Origin: Microbulbifer agarilyticus
Lineage (GTDB): Bacteria; Pseudomonadota; Gammaproteobacteria; Pseudomonadales; Cellvibrionaceae
DNA: 64,000 nucleotides
Assembly (NCBI RefSeq): GCF_001999945.1
Contig: NZ_CP019650.1
Coordinates: forward strand, 1,116,001-1,180,000
Reading direction: 5' to 3'
Position numbers and translations under genes: made by a program. Within the stretch, counting starts at the first letter, position 1. The number at the start of each line of letters is the position of its first letter. The notes beneath the pieces are model-generated. The model made no database searches, had not been told where the DNA came from, and was given only the letters and a program-made list of their open reading frames with translations. Shown here one piece after another: positions 55,422 to 64,000 of the stretch.

Positions 55422-57794
55422 TCAGAAGCGGTAGGTTACATTGATGGAACCGTGCTCCGAGTTCGGGCGCGCAGTAAGGTTTGCACTCACCCCGATAGCC
55501 TCCGCCGCTTGCCAACGCAAGCCAACCAATGCGCCGGCACCGTCTTCGAAGAGTCCGGTGTCTTTGCTGGCGTAGCTCGGCATTGCATTCATATTGCCAG
55601 TCATGGACTTGACGCCCACTTCCAGCATGTCGTTTTCGGTACCGGTGGTGTCTTCGTACCACAGCTGCGCGTGTGCACTCACATCACCCCAGGCTTTATC
55701 GGCGAAAGCACCGAAACGCATGGTGGTGTAGCGGCGCTCTTGGCTGCCGAAGTTCATACCAAACGGGTCGGCCTGCTGGTTGTCGGCACTGGCATAAGTG
55801 AACCCATCAATGGCTGCTTCGGTGTATCCATCCACATCGGCGGTCACCTTGGTTACGCCGGCGAATGGACCAAAGCGGGCTTCACCACGGGAAATGTTGA
55901 GGCCAGCGGTGAGGTCCAGAGTGGTGTTTTCACCACTGGTTTCGCCGTACAGGGTATCCGAGAACTGATCACCCAGCTGGAAGTGACGGCCGATACGGTC
56001 GTAATCCACATCGGTAATGGTCGCGCTGGCGTCAACGAAGAAGCCATTGGCGTGGTAGCGGGTGAACAGGCTGTAGTTGGTCGAGGTGGACTCGATGTCA
56101 CTCTGGTTGTTTTCCAGGGACAGGTCAGAGCGACTCACCGCGAAGCCCAGTTGCAAATTGTCGCGTAGCGCGTAACCAGCACCGATCAGGCCGCCGTTGC
56201 CATCGCCACTGGCGGAAGGTGCCAGGTTGTTGTCGTAATCGCTGCTACCGAATACGCCGCTCACAAACACGCCGCTTTCCGCAGTGCGGTAGCGGCTGCT
56301 GGCGAAGCTTTCTTCCAGCGCGGCGGTGTGGCTGCGAGAAGCCTGTACGCCCATGTCGGGCAACTGGCCTGCGACTTGCGCGGCGTTAACCACAGAGGTG
56401 TAGTAATCCGCGAGCAGTTCCTGGGCTGCCTGGGTCGGGTGTACGGAATCGTTAAACAGCAGTTTGCTGGCGTCCGGTGCACTGCCGTTCTCGCCGTATA
56501 CCGGGTGCTCGATACAGCCGTTGCCGTTGTAGCACAGGGTGCTCTGGTCAAATTCATCGGAGAAACCAAGCGCTGCCGGGTTCGCCTGCGCGATGGTAAC
56601 GATACCTTCCATATCCACCATCAACACGCCGTCGATATCGCGGGCGTCGCCCAATAGGGTGGTGTTAAACAGAGTTACAGCATTGCTGGCTTGAGACAGC
56701 GTACCGTCGATGGCAGCCGCGAGCTGCGCGTCAGCTTCTTCCTGGGTGAGCAAACCGCCGGCAACCGCATTGGCGAGCTGCGCCGCTTCCGGGCTGGCTG
56801 CTACGGCCTGAGCAACGGCGGCGTACATACCCGGGGTCTTGCTAATGTCGGGGGCGTTGGCCACGAGGATATAGTTGGCGCCGGCATCGGATAGTGCGCC
56901 GGCACTGTCTGCCAGCATATTGGCGGCGAGACCGGTCTGTGCTGCAAACTGTTCGGCGGTAATGGAACCACTTAGAGACGCAGTGAAGCCGCTCAGCAGG
57001 TCATTGCCGCCGCCGTTAATCCAATACAGCGCTTTGCCATCGGCGCGGCCGCTTGTAGTTTCGAGGTAACCCAGACCCAGTGGGTGGGGATTACCGGTGA
57101 TGCCGGAGTCGGCGATGATATTGCCAGGTGCTGCGTTGACCGCCGCTTGCCAGGCATCGGCTTCGGCGTTCAGTTGGGCCGCAGTGGCTGCGTCACCGGC
57201 CGCTTCCGCCTGAGCCGCGCCCGCGCGCAGTTGCGCAATAACATCCGGGCCCTGCAGCAGGGTCACAAGTTGGGTCAGGTCGGCGTACAGGCCGGTCGCG
57301 GTTTCACGGGTGGGGTCCGGCAGCAGAGCGCTGACAAAGTTGTGTGCATTTACGTCGAGGGAACGTCCCTGCGCGGCGAGGTAATCCATATAACCGCGGG
57401 TGCCGAGCACGTTAAGTAGCACGTCTGCAGCGCGGTGGCCGCCTACAGCCCAGCCGCCGCCAACGTTTGGCAGAGAAGCTCGTACTTGGGCTTCCGCGGA
57501 TGCCAGCAGTTCGGCCTCACTTAGGCTTGGGTCTACATCCGGAAGACACAGGTTAAGGCCGGCACAAGACGGGGTGAGCGGCCCCAAGCCGAGCTGTTGC
57601 GAGAGAATGTCGATGGCTGCCTGCTTGTCGTCACCGCTGGTGAATACGCCGGCGTTGCCCACATCGGTGAGGCTGTCGCCAAAAGCGACCACTTGAGAAA
57701 ATGGGGATTCGTCGGCAAGGGCGGTGGTGCTCAAACCGCTGGTGATTGAAGCAAAAGCAATCGCGGCCGCCAGGTTGCGCTTGGCGTTGGGCAT
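55422..57794 (-). CDS. GDSL-family autotransporter esterase/lipase (EstA-like)
   Basis: The 790-residue protein has a signal peptide, a GDSL hydrolase passenger, and a C-terminal autotransporter barrel that ends with NVTYRF. The nucleophile is Ser41 in VVAFGDSLTD; WINGGGNDLL is block III; NDSVHPTQAAQ is block V with the catalytic Asp/His. It resembles Pseudomonas EstA but is about 140 residues longer; the extra length is in the Ala-rich part of the passenger. It is probably displayed on the cell surface. The start follows AGGAG. Confidence 0.93.
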   Translation of the reverse strand: MPNAKRNLAAAIAFASITSGLSTTALADESPFSQVVAFGDSLTDVGNAGVFTSGDDKQAAIDILSQQLGLGPLTPSCAGLNLCLPDVDPSLSEAELLASAEAQVRASLPNVGGGWAVGGHRAADVLLNVLGTRGYMDYLAAQGRSLDVNAHNFVSALLPDPTRETATGLYADLTQLVTLLQGPDVIAQLRAGAAQAEAAGDAATAAQLNAEADAWQAAVNAAPGNIIADSGITGNPHPLGLGYLETTSGRADGKALYWINGGGNDLLSGFTASLSGSITAEQFAAQTGLAANMLADSAGALSDAGANYILVANAPDISKTPGMYAAVAQAVAASPEAAQLANAVAGGLLTQEEADAQLAAAIDGTLSQASNAVTLFNTTLLGDARDIDGVLMVDMEGIVTIAQANPAALGFSDEFDQSTLCYNGNGCIEHPVYGENGSAPDASKLLFNDSVHPTQAAQELLADYYTSVVNAAQVAGQLPDMGVQASRSHTAALEESFASSRYRTAESGVFVSGVFGSSDYDNNLAPSASGDGNGGLIGAGYALRDNLQLGFAVSRSDLSLENNQSDIESTSTNYSLFTRYHANGFFVDASATITDVDYDRIGRHFQLGDQFSDTLYGETSGENTTLDLTAGLNISRGEARFGPFAGVTKVTADVDGYTEAAIDGFTYASADNQQADPFGMNFGSQERRYTTMRFGAFADKAWGDVSAHAQLWYEDTTGTENDMLEVGVKSMTGNMNAMPSYASKDTGLFEDGAGALVGLRWQAAEAIGVSANLTARPNSEHGSINVTYRF

Positions 57795-58029
57795 GGTTAT
57801 CTCCTAGCATCGCTACGCGCAGCGCAATCGCTGAGTTTTGTCAGCGTAAGACCTGTGCGTGCATCATTATTTTTATCTGTTAGTAGTCCCAGAAAAACCA
57901 GAACTCGTCCGATACTAACCGAGGAAAAAAACAGAGTGAACGAAAAGTCGAAACTAAATCTGTCTGATTGGTCACGGCTGGTGGCGCGTGTATCTCGGTA
58001 ACATTTGCGGTGAATTGGGGGGTGCCGAG

Positions 58030-60015
58030 CTAGCGCAGTGTGTGCAGGAACTGCATATGGCGCTCGTATTGGGAAACCATGTCGGTAAGTAGTTGCTCCG
58101 CGGTCCAGCCCATCACATCGTAGTCCTGGCCGCCCTCCTGAAGGTGTACTTCTGCACGGAAGTACACATCGTCCGAATCGTCATCAAGGTCGTTATCCAG
58201 CTCGCGCTCGGGATGAGCGGCATCTGGTTTCAAGGTGGCCTTGGGGTGCAACCCGTAAATGAAACTGACCTCGCTCCCTTGCGTTACCTCCAGCTGAACC
58301 ACGTGATTTTTACGTTCAGTCACCGAGGCCTGATAACCATTCTTTTGCATTTCTGCAGCAAACTCTTCCAGGGCCGGTTTGCCCGTGTTGTCTATAAAAG
58401 CCTGAACTTCGGCCAGGCTGGAAAGCAGTAAGGCGTTTTCCAGTCGCTCCTGCCAGGCCACAGGATTGCGTGCGCTGATGGGCGCTACCGGCGCGTGCTG
58501 GCTAATGCGTTTGGCACTGTCGGTACGCAGGGCGGTAATCAGCCCGTACATGGCGATCAGCAAGATTGCGGAAAAGGGCAGTGCGCTCACAATGACTGCG
58601 GTTTGCAGCGAACCGAGTCCGCCGGCCAGCAATAGCGCAATGGCCACGGCGCCGATCAGGAAGCACCAGAAGATTCGCTGCCACAATGGGGTCTCATCCC
58701 GTCCGTGGGACGACAGCATGTTGACCACCATCGCCCCCGAGTCCGCCGAGGTCACGAAGAACACAATGACCATAATTACCGCGACAAACGAAAACACCGA
58801 GGAAAACGGAAACTGCTCAAGGAACTGGAACAGAGCGACGGACTGATCCTGGGAGACGACTTCTCCTAACTGGGTAAGTCCCTGATCGAGGATCATGTGA
58901 ATGGCGGAGTTTCCGAAGAAAGTCATCCACATCATGGTCACCAGCGCCGGTACCAGCATCGCACCGATCACAAACTCGCGAATGGTGCGCCCGCGGGAGA
59001 TACGCGCAATAAACAGCCCAACAAACGGCGACCAGGACATCCACCAGCCCCAGTAGAGAATGGTCCAGCCGCCCAACCAATCTGTGGGAGCGTATGCGTA
59101 AAGATTGAAAGTCTTGTTGATGATCTGTGAGAGGTAGCTACCGAAATTCTGCACAAATGCCTGCAGCAGATATACGGTACTGCCCAGCAGTAGCACCATC
59201 AGCAGTAGCAGGACCGCCAGCACCATATTGAGCTGAGAGAGCCGCTTGATTCCTGTATCCAGTCCGGTAACTACCGATACGGTGGCAAGCAGAGTGGTCA
59301 GCACAATCAATGCCACCTGTACGCCGTCGCCAATGGGTAACCCGAACAGATGGTTCAGGCCGGAGTTGATTTGCAGTACCCCGTAGCCCAGAGTGGTCGC
59401 CACACCGCAGACAGTGCCAACGATGGCAAAGACATCCACGGCATGGCCCATTGGGCCATAGATGCGTTCGCCAATCATTGGGTATAGTGCTGAGCGCAGG
59501 GTGAGTGGGAGTTTGTGGCGATAGCTGAAATAGCCAAGTATCAGCGCCACAATTGCGTAGATCGCCCAGGCGTGAAACCCCCAGTGGAAGAAGGTGAGTA
59601 CCATAGCCTGCCGCGCAGCAGTGACCGTACCGGTATCGCCCACAGGCGGGTCCAAGTAATGCATCACCGGCTCGGCGACACCAAAGAATAAAAGGCCGAT
59701 ACCCATGCCTGCAGAAAACAGCATGGCGAACCAGGATAGATAATCGTAATCTGGCTCCGCATGCTCGGGCCCAAGCTTGATTGCGCCAAACCTGGACATG
59801 GCGATGGCGATCGTGCCTATCAACACGATGGCCACGGCGAGTACGTAATACCAGCTCATGTGCTCCACGACCCATGTCTGCAGGTACTTAAACGTGGAGG
59901 TGGCGTTATCCGGGGCTAGGACCGCGTAGGCCACGATCAGCAGAAGTACTGCCGTCGCCGAATAGAAAACCGGTGGATTGAAGTGCGCCAAGTGTTTACT
60001 GCTGTTTCGGCTCAT
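58030..60015 (-). CDS. betT: BCCT family transporter, BetT (choline) type
   Basis: A 661-residue betaine/choline/carnitine transporter with 12 helices. The Trp-rich segment ILYWGWWMSWSPFVGLFIAR and RISRGRTIREFV define the family. The long cytoplasmic C-terminus ends in DYDVMGWTAEQLLTDMVSQY followed by ERHMQFLH, closely like E. coli BetT, whose tail senses osmotic conditions. betA, betB and betI are not next to it. Choline is the likely substrate, but another quaternary amine is possible. Confidence 0.88.
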   Translation of the reverse strand: MSRNSSKHLAHFNPPVFYSATAVLLLIVAYAVLAPDNATSTFKYLQTWVVEHMSWYYVLAVAIVLIGTIAIAMSRFGAIKLGPEHAEPDYDYLSWFAMLFSAGMGIGLLFFGVAEPVMHYLDPPVGDTGTVTAARQAMVLTFFHWGFHAWAIYAIVALILGYFSYRHKLPLTLRSALYPMIGERIYGPMGHAVDVFAIVGTVCGVATTLGYGVLQINSGLNHLFGLPIGDGVQVALIVLTTLLATVSVVTGLDTGIKRLSQLNMVLAVLLLLMVLLLGSTVYLLQAFVQNFGSYLSQIINKTFNLYAYAPTDWLGGWTILYWGWWMSWSPFVGLFIARISRGRTIREFVIGAMLVPALVTMMWMTFFGNSAIHMILDQGLTQLGEVVSQDQSVALFQFLEQFPFSSVFSFVAVIMVIVFFVTSADSGAMVVNMLSSHGRDETPLWQRIFWCFLIGAVAIALLLAGGLGSLQTAVIVSALPFSAILLIAMYGLITALRTDSAKRISQHAPVAPISARNPVAWQERLENALLLSSLAEVQAFIDNTGKPALEEFAAEMQKNGYQASVTERKNHVVQLEVTQGSEVSFIYGLHPKATLKPDAAHPERELDNDLDDDSDDVYFRAEVHLQEGGQDYDVMGWTAEQLLTDMVSQYERHMQFLHTLR

Positions 60016-60161
60016 GCCTGACTCGTGTCGCTCTTCGTGTGGCTCGTTGTGTGACTTTTCGAGGATTTAAGGTGTGAGTTTGGTATTATTTTTTCTTTGC
60101 CTCGAATAAGCATAGACGAACTTACTTGCTATAAACGTGCGGAATATAGAAGCACCCTCTT

Positions 60162-60578
60162 ATGTTGTTTATTTCTCGTAACCTGGCGCTTCCGCTCGAT
60201 GAAGTGGAAATGCATGCAATGCGCTCCGGTGGCGCTGGTGGTCAGAACGTAAATAAAGTCTCGACCGCCATCCATCTGCGCTTCGATATCGATGCGTCCA
60301 GCCTGCCGGGCCCGGTAAAGCAGCGTTTGCTGTCGCTGCGCGATCAGCGTATTACCGACGAAGGTGTGATCGTGATCAAGGGGCAGCGGTTTCGCACCCA
60401 GGAGAAGAATCGCGCAGATGTGTTGGAAAGACTGCGGGAAATAATTGCCAGTGTTTTGGTGACACCGAAGAAGCGTATTCCCACCAAACCTACCAAAGGC
60501 TCCAAGGAACGTCGTCTCAATAGCAAAGCTCGTCGCGGAAAAATTAAATCTATGCGCGGTAAGGTTTCGGATCACTGA
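60162..60578 (+). CDS. arfB: Alternative ribosome-rescue factor ArfB (YaeJ)
   Basis: ArfB hydrolyses peptidyl-tRNA on ribosomes stalled without a stop codon. The 138-residue protein has the GGQ in RSGGAGGQNVNKVSTA and, unlike RF1/RF2, no codon-recognition domain. The basic C-terminal tail (SKERRLNSKARRGKIKSMRG) enters the empty mRNA channel in known homologues. It is divergent from the BetT-type gene. Confidence 0.95.
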   Translation: MLFISRNLALPLDEVEMHAMRSGGAGGQNVNKVSTAIHLRFDIDASSLPGPVKQRLLSLRDQRITDEGVIVIKGQRFRTQEKNRADVLERLREIIASVLVTPKKRIPTKPTKGSKERRLNSKARRGKIKSMRGKVSDH

Positions 60579-60637
60579 ACTTACTGCCTGAAACATTTAC
60601 TCGAAAGCTTCATTCGCACGCACTTCAAGAAAAAACC

Positions 60638-61690
60638 ATGAGCACACGCTACAACGCGCAAGCGCTAAAAGAATTTGCCAGTACCTTATTTGCCTCAACC
60701 GGGATCGCATCCGACCGGGCCGATACCATGGCGGAAGTGTTTCTGGAAGCCGACCTGATGGGCTTCACGACCCATGGTCTAAATCGAGTAGCATCCAACC
60801 TACAATGGCTGCAAAGTGGTGTGTCTCGGCTTGCGGGTGAGCCGCATGTCTTGTTAGACCGGGGTAATATTCTGAATTGGGATGCCGAGTTCCTCCCCGG
60901 GCCCTGGGTCGTTTCGCAAGCGATTGATGAAGCGCTCGCGCGGGTAGAGCAGTTTGGTGTGGTCAGTATTACGATTCGCCGCAGCCAGCATATTGCCTGC
61001 CTGGCCGCGTATCTTCCTAAAATCCTTGAACGTAATTGTGTCGGGATTCTCACCTGTTCCACGCCCGCTGAGCGTACCGTTGCCCCTCAAGGCAGTAAAA
61101 CACCGCTGTTTTCTGCCAATCCAATTGCCTTTGGCGCGCCCGCTGGCGACTACCCGCTGCTGTTTGATATCAGTATGTCGGCTACCGCCGGGGGCTATGT
61201 CGCGCGTGCTGAACGGGAAGGAAAAAAATTGCCACACCTATACCTGAAAGATTCCGAGGGTAACCCCAGTGACGACCCGGCAGCGTTTGCCAATGGCGGC
61301 AGTATTTTGCCGGTGGGTGGCATGGATCACGGTTACAAGGGCGCGGCGCTGTCGGCGATGCTGGAAGTACTTAGTATGGGGCTTGGTGGCTACGGGCGCG
61401 CGGATGACGTCGCACAAGACGATGAAGCGAACTCTGTTTTTTTACAGGTAATTGATCCGCAAGCATTTGGCGATGCACAACACTTTTTGCGGCAGACTGA
61501 GGCGCTTACTGCACTGTGGTCGTCCTGTGAGTCGGACGGCGACGGCGAGGTACGTGTACCCGGTAAGCGAGCCTGGGGATTGCGTCGTCAGCAATTACAG
61601 CAGGGAGTTTCTCTGTATCCATTGATTGAGGGAGATTTGAAAGCATTGGCCCGGACCTATGGGGTGCCTTTCCCGCAGCCCATTGGTTGA
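60638..61690 (+). CDS. Ldh-family (malate/L-lactate-type) oxidoreductase
   Basis: A 350-residue NAD(P)-dependent dehydrogenase of the Ldh_2 (YiaK/YlbC/MdH) family, which is unrelated to classical lactate dehydrogenases. It shows DLMGFTTHGLNRV in the N-terminal part, RRSQHIACLAAY with the likely catalytic His, and GGMDHGYKGAALS near the C-terminal cofactor region. Substrates in the family include 2-oxo acids and imino acids; none can be singled out. It is probably cotranscribed with arfB (59-base gap). Confidence 0.88.
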   Translation: MSTRYNAQALKEFASTLFASTGIASDRADTMAEVFLEADLMGFTTHGLNRVASNLQWLQSGVSRLAGEPHVLLDRGNILNWDAEFLPGPWVVSQAIDEALARVEQFGVVSITIRRSQHIACLAAYLPKILERNCVGILTCSTPAERTVAPQGSKTPLFSANPIAFGAPAGDYPLLFDISMSATAGGYVARAEREGKKLPHLYLKDSEGNPSDDPAAFANGGSILPVGGMDHGYKGAALSAMLEVLSMGLGGYGRADDVAQDDEANSVFLQVIDPQAFGDAQHFLRQTEALTALWSSCESDGDGEVRVPGKRAWGLRRQQLQQGVSLYPLIEGDLKALARTYGVPFPQPIG

Positions 61691-61734
61691 TTGGGCTGCC
61701 AAGAGGAATCAATGTAATGCCCTTTTCATCTTCA

Positions 61735-61764
61735 CGTTTTAGGTTCTGGTTTTAGGTTCTGGTG
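61735..61764 (+). repeat. TTTTAGGTTCTGG tandem duplication after the Ldh gene
   Basis: A 13-base unit is repeated in direct succession between the Ldh-type and phosphatase genes. It is non-coding. Confidence 0.6.
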
Positions 61765-61802
61765 AGCTTTGCGCTTTAGCGGAAATCCGCCTTGGGGGAT
61801 AT

Positions 61803-63077
61803 ATGCGCGTTTATTCACTTTTCTTTGCGGCTTTACTGGGCAGCTTTGGTGTGCCAAGCGTGGCCCATTTTGATGCCAGAGCACTGCAGAAAATCGAGGT
61901 TGATGCCTACCGGCCGAGCCCAGTGCCCGACCGTATCCTCATGAGCTTGTCAGGAGACCCAGCTACTGAGCGCGCGGTGAACTGGCGCACGGACAATAAT
62001 GCGCAGCAGGCGCGCGCACAATATACCCTAGCCGATGGTGGTCCTGATCAGGAAGCGCGTGCAGCTACCGTCGATGCCGCAACCGAGATACTGGAAACTG
62101 GAGAGTACCGCTCCTTCCACCACAGTGTTCGGTTCAAGAGCTTGCGCCCAAGTACCCAGTACATTTATCGCGTTGGTGACGGGCAGGTGTGGTCTGAATG
62201 GATGCAATTTCGCACCGCCAGTACCGAGGCCGAGCCCTTTGGTTTTATCTATTTTGGTGATGCTCAGAACGATCTGAAATCACGCTGGTCGCGTGTCGCG
62301 CGCCAGGCGTACACCGGTATGCCAAAGGCAGATTTTATTTTGCACGCCGGTGATCTGGTGAACAAACCGGAGAATGATCAGGAATGGGGACAGTGGTTTT
62401 ACGCAGCCGGTTGGATTAATGGTTCCACCCCCTCCATAGCGACGCCGGGCAACCACGAATATAAGGATGACAAACTCGCCAAGCAGTGGCGACCGCACTT
62501 CACCTTGCCAGAAAACGGCCCCGATAATGCGCTCCTAGCGGAGTCGGTGTATTTTCTCGACTACCAAGGTACCCGGTTTATATCCCTCAATAGCCAGTCC
62601 CTGAGTGTTGATTCCGAGGAAACCGCGTTGCAACAGCGGGACTGGCTCGAACGGGTGTTGAGTGACAACCCCAATCACTGGACGGTGATTTTCCATCATC
62701 ACCCGATGATGCCGGCAACCAAACGGCGCACACCCCATGAGGGGTTAAACGAATACTTCAAACCATTGTACGAAAAGTTCAATGTGGATCTGGTTCTTCA
62801 AGGGCATGACCACAGCTATGCCCGTGGCGAAAACCTGTCCTCAGGCGGCACATGGCTGGGGCAGCAGAGCCCGGTGTATGTGGTGTCGGTAAGCGGGCCA
62901 AAAATGTACGACGGTGGCGCTTCCTGGCCGAAGGTGGCGGGGAGGGACCTGCAACTCTATCAATTGATCGAAGTAGACCAGAACCGTATTCGCTATCGTT
63001 CTTACCGCGCGGATGGAGTGCTGTTCGATCAGTTTGTACTTGAAAAAGATGACAAGGGGCGTAGGCGGGTAGAGTAA
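61803..63077 (+). CDS. Purple-acid-phosphatase-like metallophosphoesterase
   Basis: The 424-residue precursor has a signal peptide (YSLFFAALLGSFGVPSVA). An Fn3-like N-terminal domain (about residues 35-130) is followed by the metallophosphoesterase domain. Metal motifs are FGDAQND, HAGDLVN, GNHEY, HHHPMM and GHDHSYAR. The arrangement is that of bacterial purple-acid-phosphatase-like enzymes, probably periplasmic or secreted. It could release phosphate from organic esters. There is no Pho box that I can recognise upstream. Confidence 0.9.
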   Translation: MRVYSLFFAALLGSFGVPSVAHFDARALQKIEVDAYRPSPVPDRILMSLSGDPATERAVNWRTDNNAQQARAQYTLADGGPDQEARAATVDAATEILETGEYRSFHHSVRFKSLRPSTQYIYRVGDGQVWSEWMQFRTASTEAEPFGFIYFGDAQNDLKSRWSRVARQAYTGMPKADFILHAGDLVNKPENDQEWGQWFYAAGWINGSTPSIATPGNHEYKDDKLAKQWRPHFTLPENGPDNALLAESVYFLDYQGTRFISLNSQSLSVDSEETALQQRDWLERVLSDNPNHWTVIFHHHPMMPATKRRTPHEGLNEYFKPLYEKFNVDLVLQGHDHSYARGENLSSGGTWLGQQSPVYVVSVSGPKMYDGGASWPKVAGRDLQLYQLIEVDQNRIRYRSYRADGVLFDQFVLEKDDKGRRRVE

Positions 63078-63120
63078 TAGGTGATTCTCGAGAGGTCCCT
63101 TTATTTTTATCGATGTTTTA

Positions 63121-64000
63121 TTAGTGAAAACTCCGCACGTGCTGTATTTCTTTCCAGGCCAGACAGTCGAGCCTTTTTCCAATCAGATGGATGACCGAGA
63201 GTTGTTGGGTCTCGGCGTCCCGGCTGATCTGTAGATTGCCTTCAATCAATAGCATCTTGCCGCGCAGGATCTCCTTGCGATAACGCTCCTGTACCTGCTT
63301 CCATAGCACCACATTGATTACCCCGGTCTCGTCCTCCAGTGTGAGGAACAGTACCCCTGCGGCGCTACCCGGGCGCTGGCGGCAGGTGACCAGGCCGAGC
63401 ACCTTGATTCTTTCACCATCTCTGAGCGCATCCAGATCGCAGGCGCGGGCCAGGTTGTCAAAGCGGCGTTGCTTGCGCAATAAGGAAATCGGATGCTCGC
63501 GCAGAGTCAGGCCGGTGGTTTGATAATCGCTGTAGATATTGTCCGATTGGCTGGTTTCCGGCTGGTGTTGTGGCGGTGCGGTATGCTCCAACTGACTGTT
63601 TAATGCCTGCCAGGTACTGTGGAAACGGTTTTCCGAAATACTGTAGAAGCAGTTGGCGTGCGCCAAAACGGCGCTCTGCGCGCGAGGGATATCCACCCGC
63701 TGGGCAAAGTCCTGCTGTGATTGAAAGTCGCCTTCCAGCCTTTCGGTCTCAATGGCTTCGGCGGTTTCCTCGGCCAGTCCTTTTACCAACCGTAGGCCAA
63801 GGCGAATGGCTGGTAAAGAATGTTTTTCCAACGACAGGCTGTGATGCCATCCACTGTGGTTCACATCCAGTGGCAGTATTTTTACATTGTGACGTTGAGC
63901 GTCGTACACCAGCTGGGCGGGGGCATAAAAGCCCATCGGCTGGCTGTTCAGCAGGCTACTGTAAAAGGCCGCGGGGTGGTGGCATTTAATCCACGCGGAG
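63121..64000 (-). CDS. dnaE2: Error-prone DNA polymerase DnaE2, C-terminal part (runs off the window)
   Basis: This is the C-terminal third of a DnaE-type polymerase. It has KCHHPAAFYSSLLNSQPMGF at the window edge, then FYAPAQLVYDAQRHNV, the helix-hairpin-helix region and an OB-fold segment (IKVLGLVTCRQRPGSAAGVL). It ends without the tau-binding tail of DnaE1, and the sequence around LVTCRQRPGSA is the DnaE2 form. In most Pseudomonas relatives dnaE2 is part of the SOS-regulated imuA-imuB-dnaE2 mutasome; those genes would lie beyond 64000. Confidence 0.93.
   Translation of the reverse strand, partial: SAWIKCHHPAAFYSSLLNSQPMGFYAPAQLVYDAQRHNVKILPLDVNHSGWHHSLSLEKHSLPAIRLGLRLVKGLAEETAEAIETERLEGDFQSQQDFAQRVDIPRAQSAVLAHANCFYSISENRFHSTWQALNSQLEHTAPPQHQPETSQSDNIYSDYQTTGLTLREHPISLLRKQRRFDNLARACDLDALRDGERIKVLGLVTCRQRPGSAAGVLFLTLEDETGVINVVLWKQVQERYRKEILRGKMLLIEGNLQISRDAETQQLSVIHLIGKRLDCLAWKEIQHVRSFH

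Overview
The window looks like chromosome from a marine gammaproteobacterium of the Cellvibrionales/Microbulbifer type. This rests on Pseudomonas-like gene order in the housekeeping blocks, moderately high GC, and carbohydrate/TonB-type accessory genes; no rRNA is present to confirm it. No tRNA, rRNA, CRISPR array, prophage or intact insertion sequence was seen.

Layout. (1) 1-3966: 3' part of hemA, then prfA and prmC in a tight operon (tetrapyrrole entry enzyme, release factor 1, and the methylase of release factors), followed by a zinc-type CDF exporter. (2) 4043-10821: a secreted AstE/AspA-like zinc amidohydrolase, a MATE exporter, a DoxX protein, the DEAD-box helicase rhlB, cysZ and a small PA4642-type protein. 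(3) 10921-14213: gatCAB on the minus strand. (4) 14590-23696: mreBCD, maf, rng and yhdP on the plus strand (cell shape, nucleotide house-cleaning, RNA maturation, envelope lipid trafficking). (5) 23903-29770: an unrecognised membrane protein, an interspersed palindromic element, a parvulin, a YpfJ-type metalloprotease, a LON-substrate-domain protein and a large DUF2339 membrane protein. (6) 29967-41830: proA, nadD, rsfS, rlmH, mrdA, rodA, mltB, rlpA, dacA, ybeD, lipB, lipA, the classical block for lateral-wall peptidoglycan synthesis and lipoylation. (7) 41899-52453: an accessory locus with an Lrp/AsnC regulator, an NCS1 permease, a TonB-dependent receptor, a DUF917 (S-methyl-thiohydantoin-desulfurase-like) protein, an AT-rich lipoprotein metalloprotease, decayed gene remnants, a FucP-type MFS permease and a DUF1540 protein. 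(8) 52672-64000: a DUF4212/sodium-solute symporter pair, a GNAT acetyltransferase, an EstA-like autotransporter esterase, a BetT-type choline transporter, arfB, an Ldh-family dehydrogenase, a purple-acid-phosphatase-like enzyme and the 3' part of dnaE2.

The most interesting stretch is region 7. Receptor, inner-membrane permeases, a DUF917 enzyme and a regulator read as an uptake and processing unit for a small heterocyclic, hydantoin-like compound; the substrate is unknown. The gap 50505-50828 carries a decayed MFS start followed by a decayed DUF917 gene, both divergent from the intact copies. The MFS permease and the DUF917 enzyme therefore appear to have been a module at least twice. The lipoprotein gene and the long AT-rich gap around it look like later-acquired DNA that now separates the intact pair.

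Other points: mreC has no ATG, GTG or TTG that would encode its conserved N-terminus and probably starts at ATT (15814); rhlB seems to start at TTG behind a 24-base palindrome; and short imperfect tandem duplications recur just after or across stop codons.
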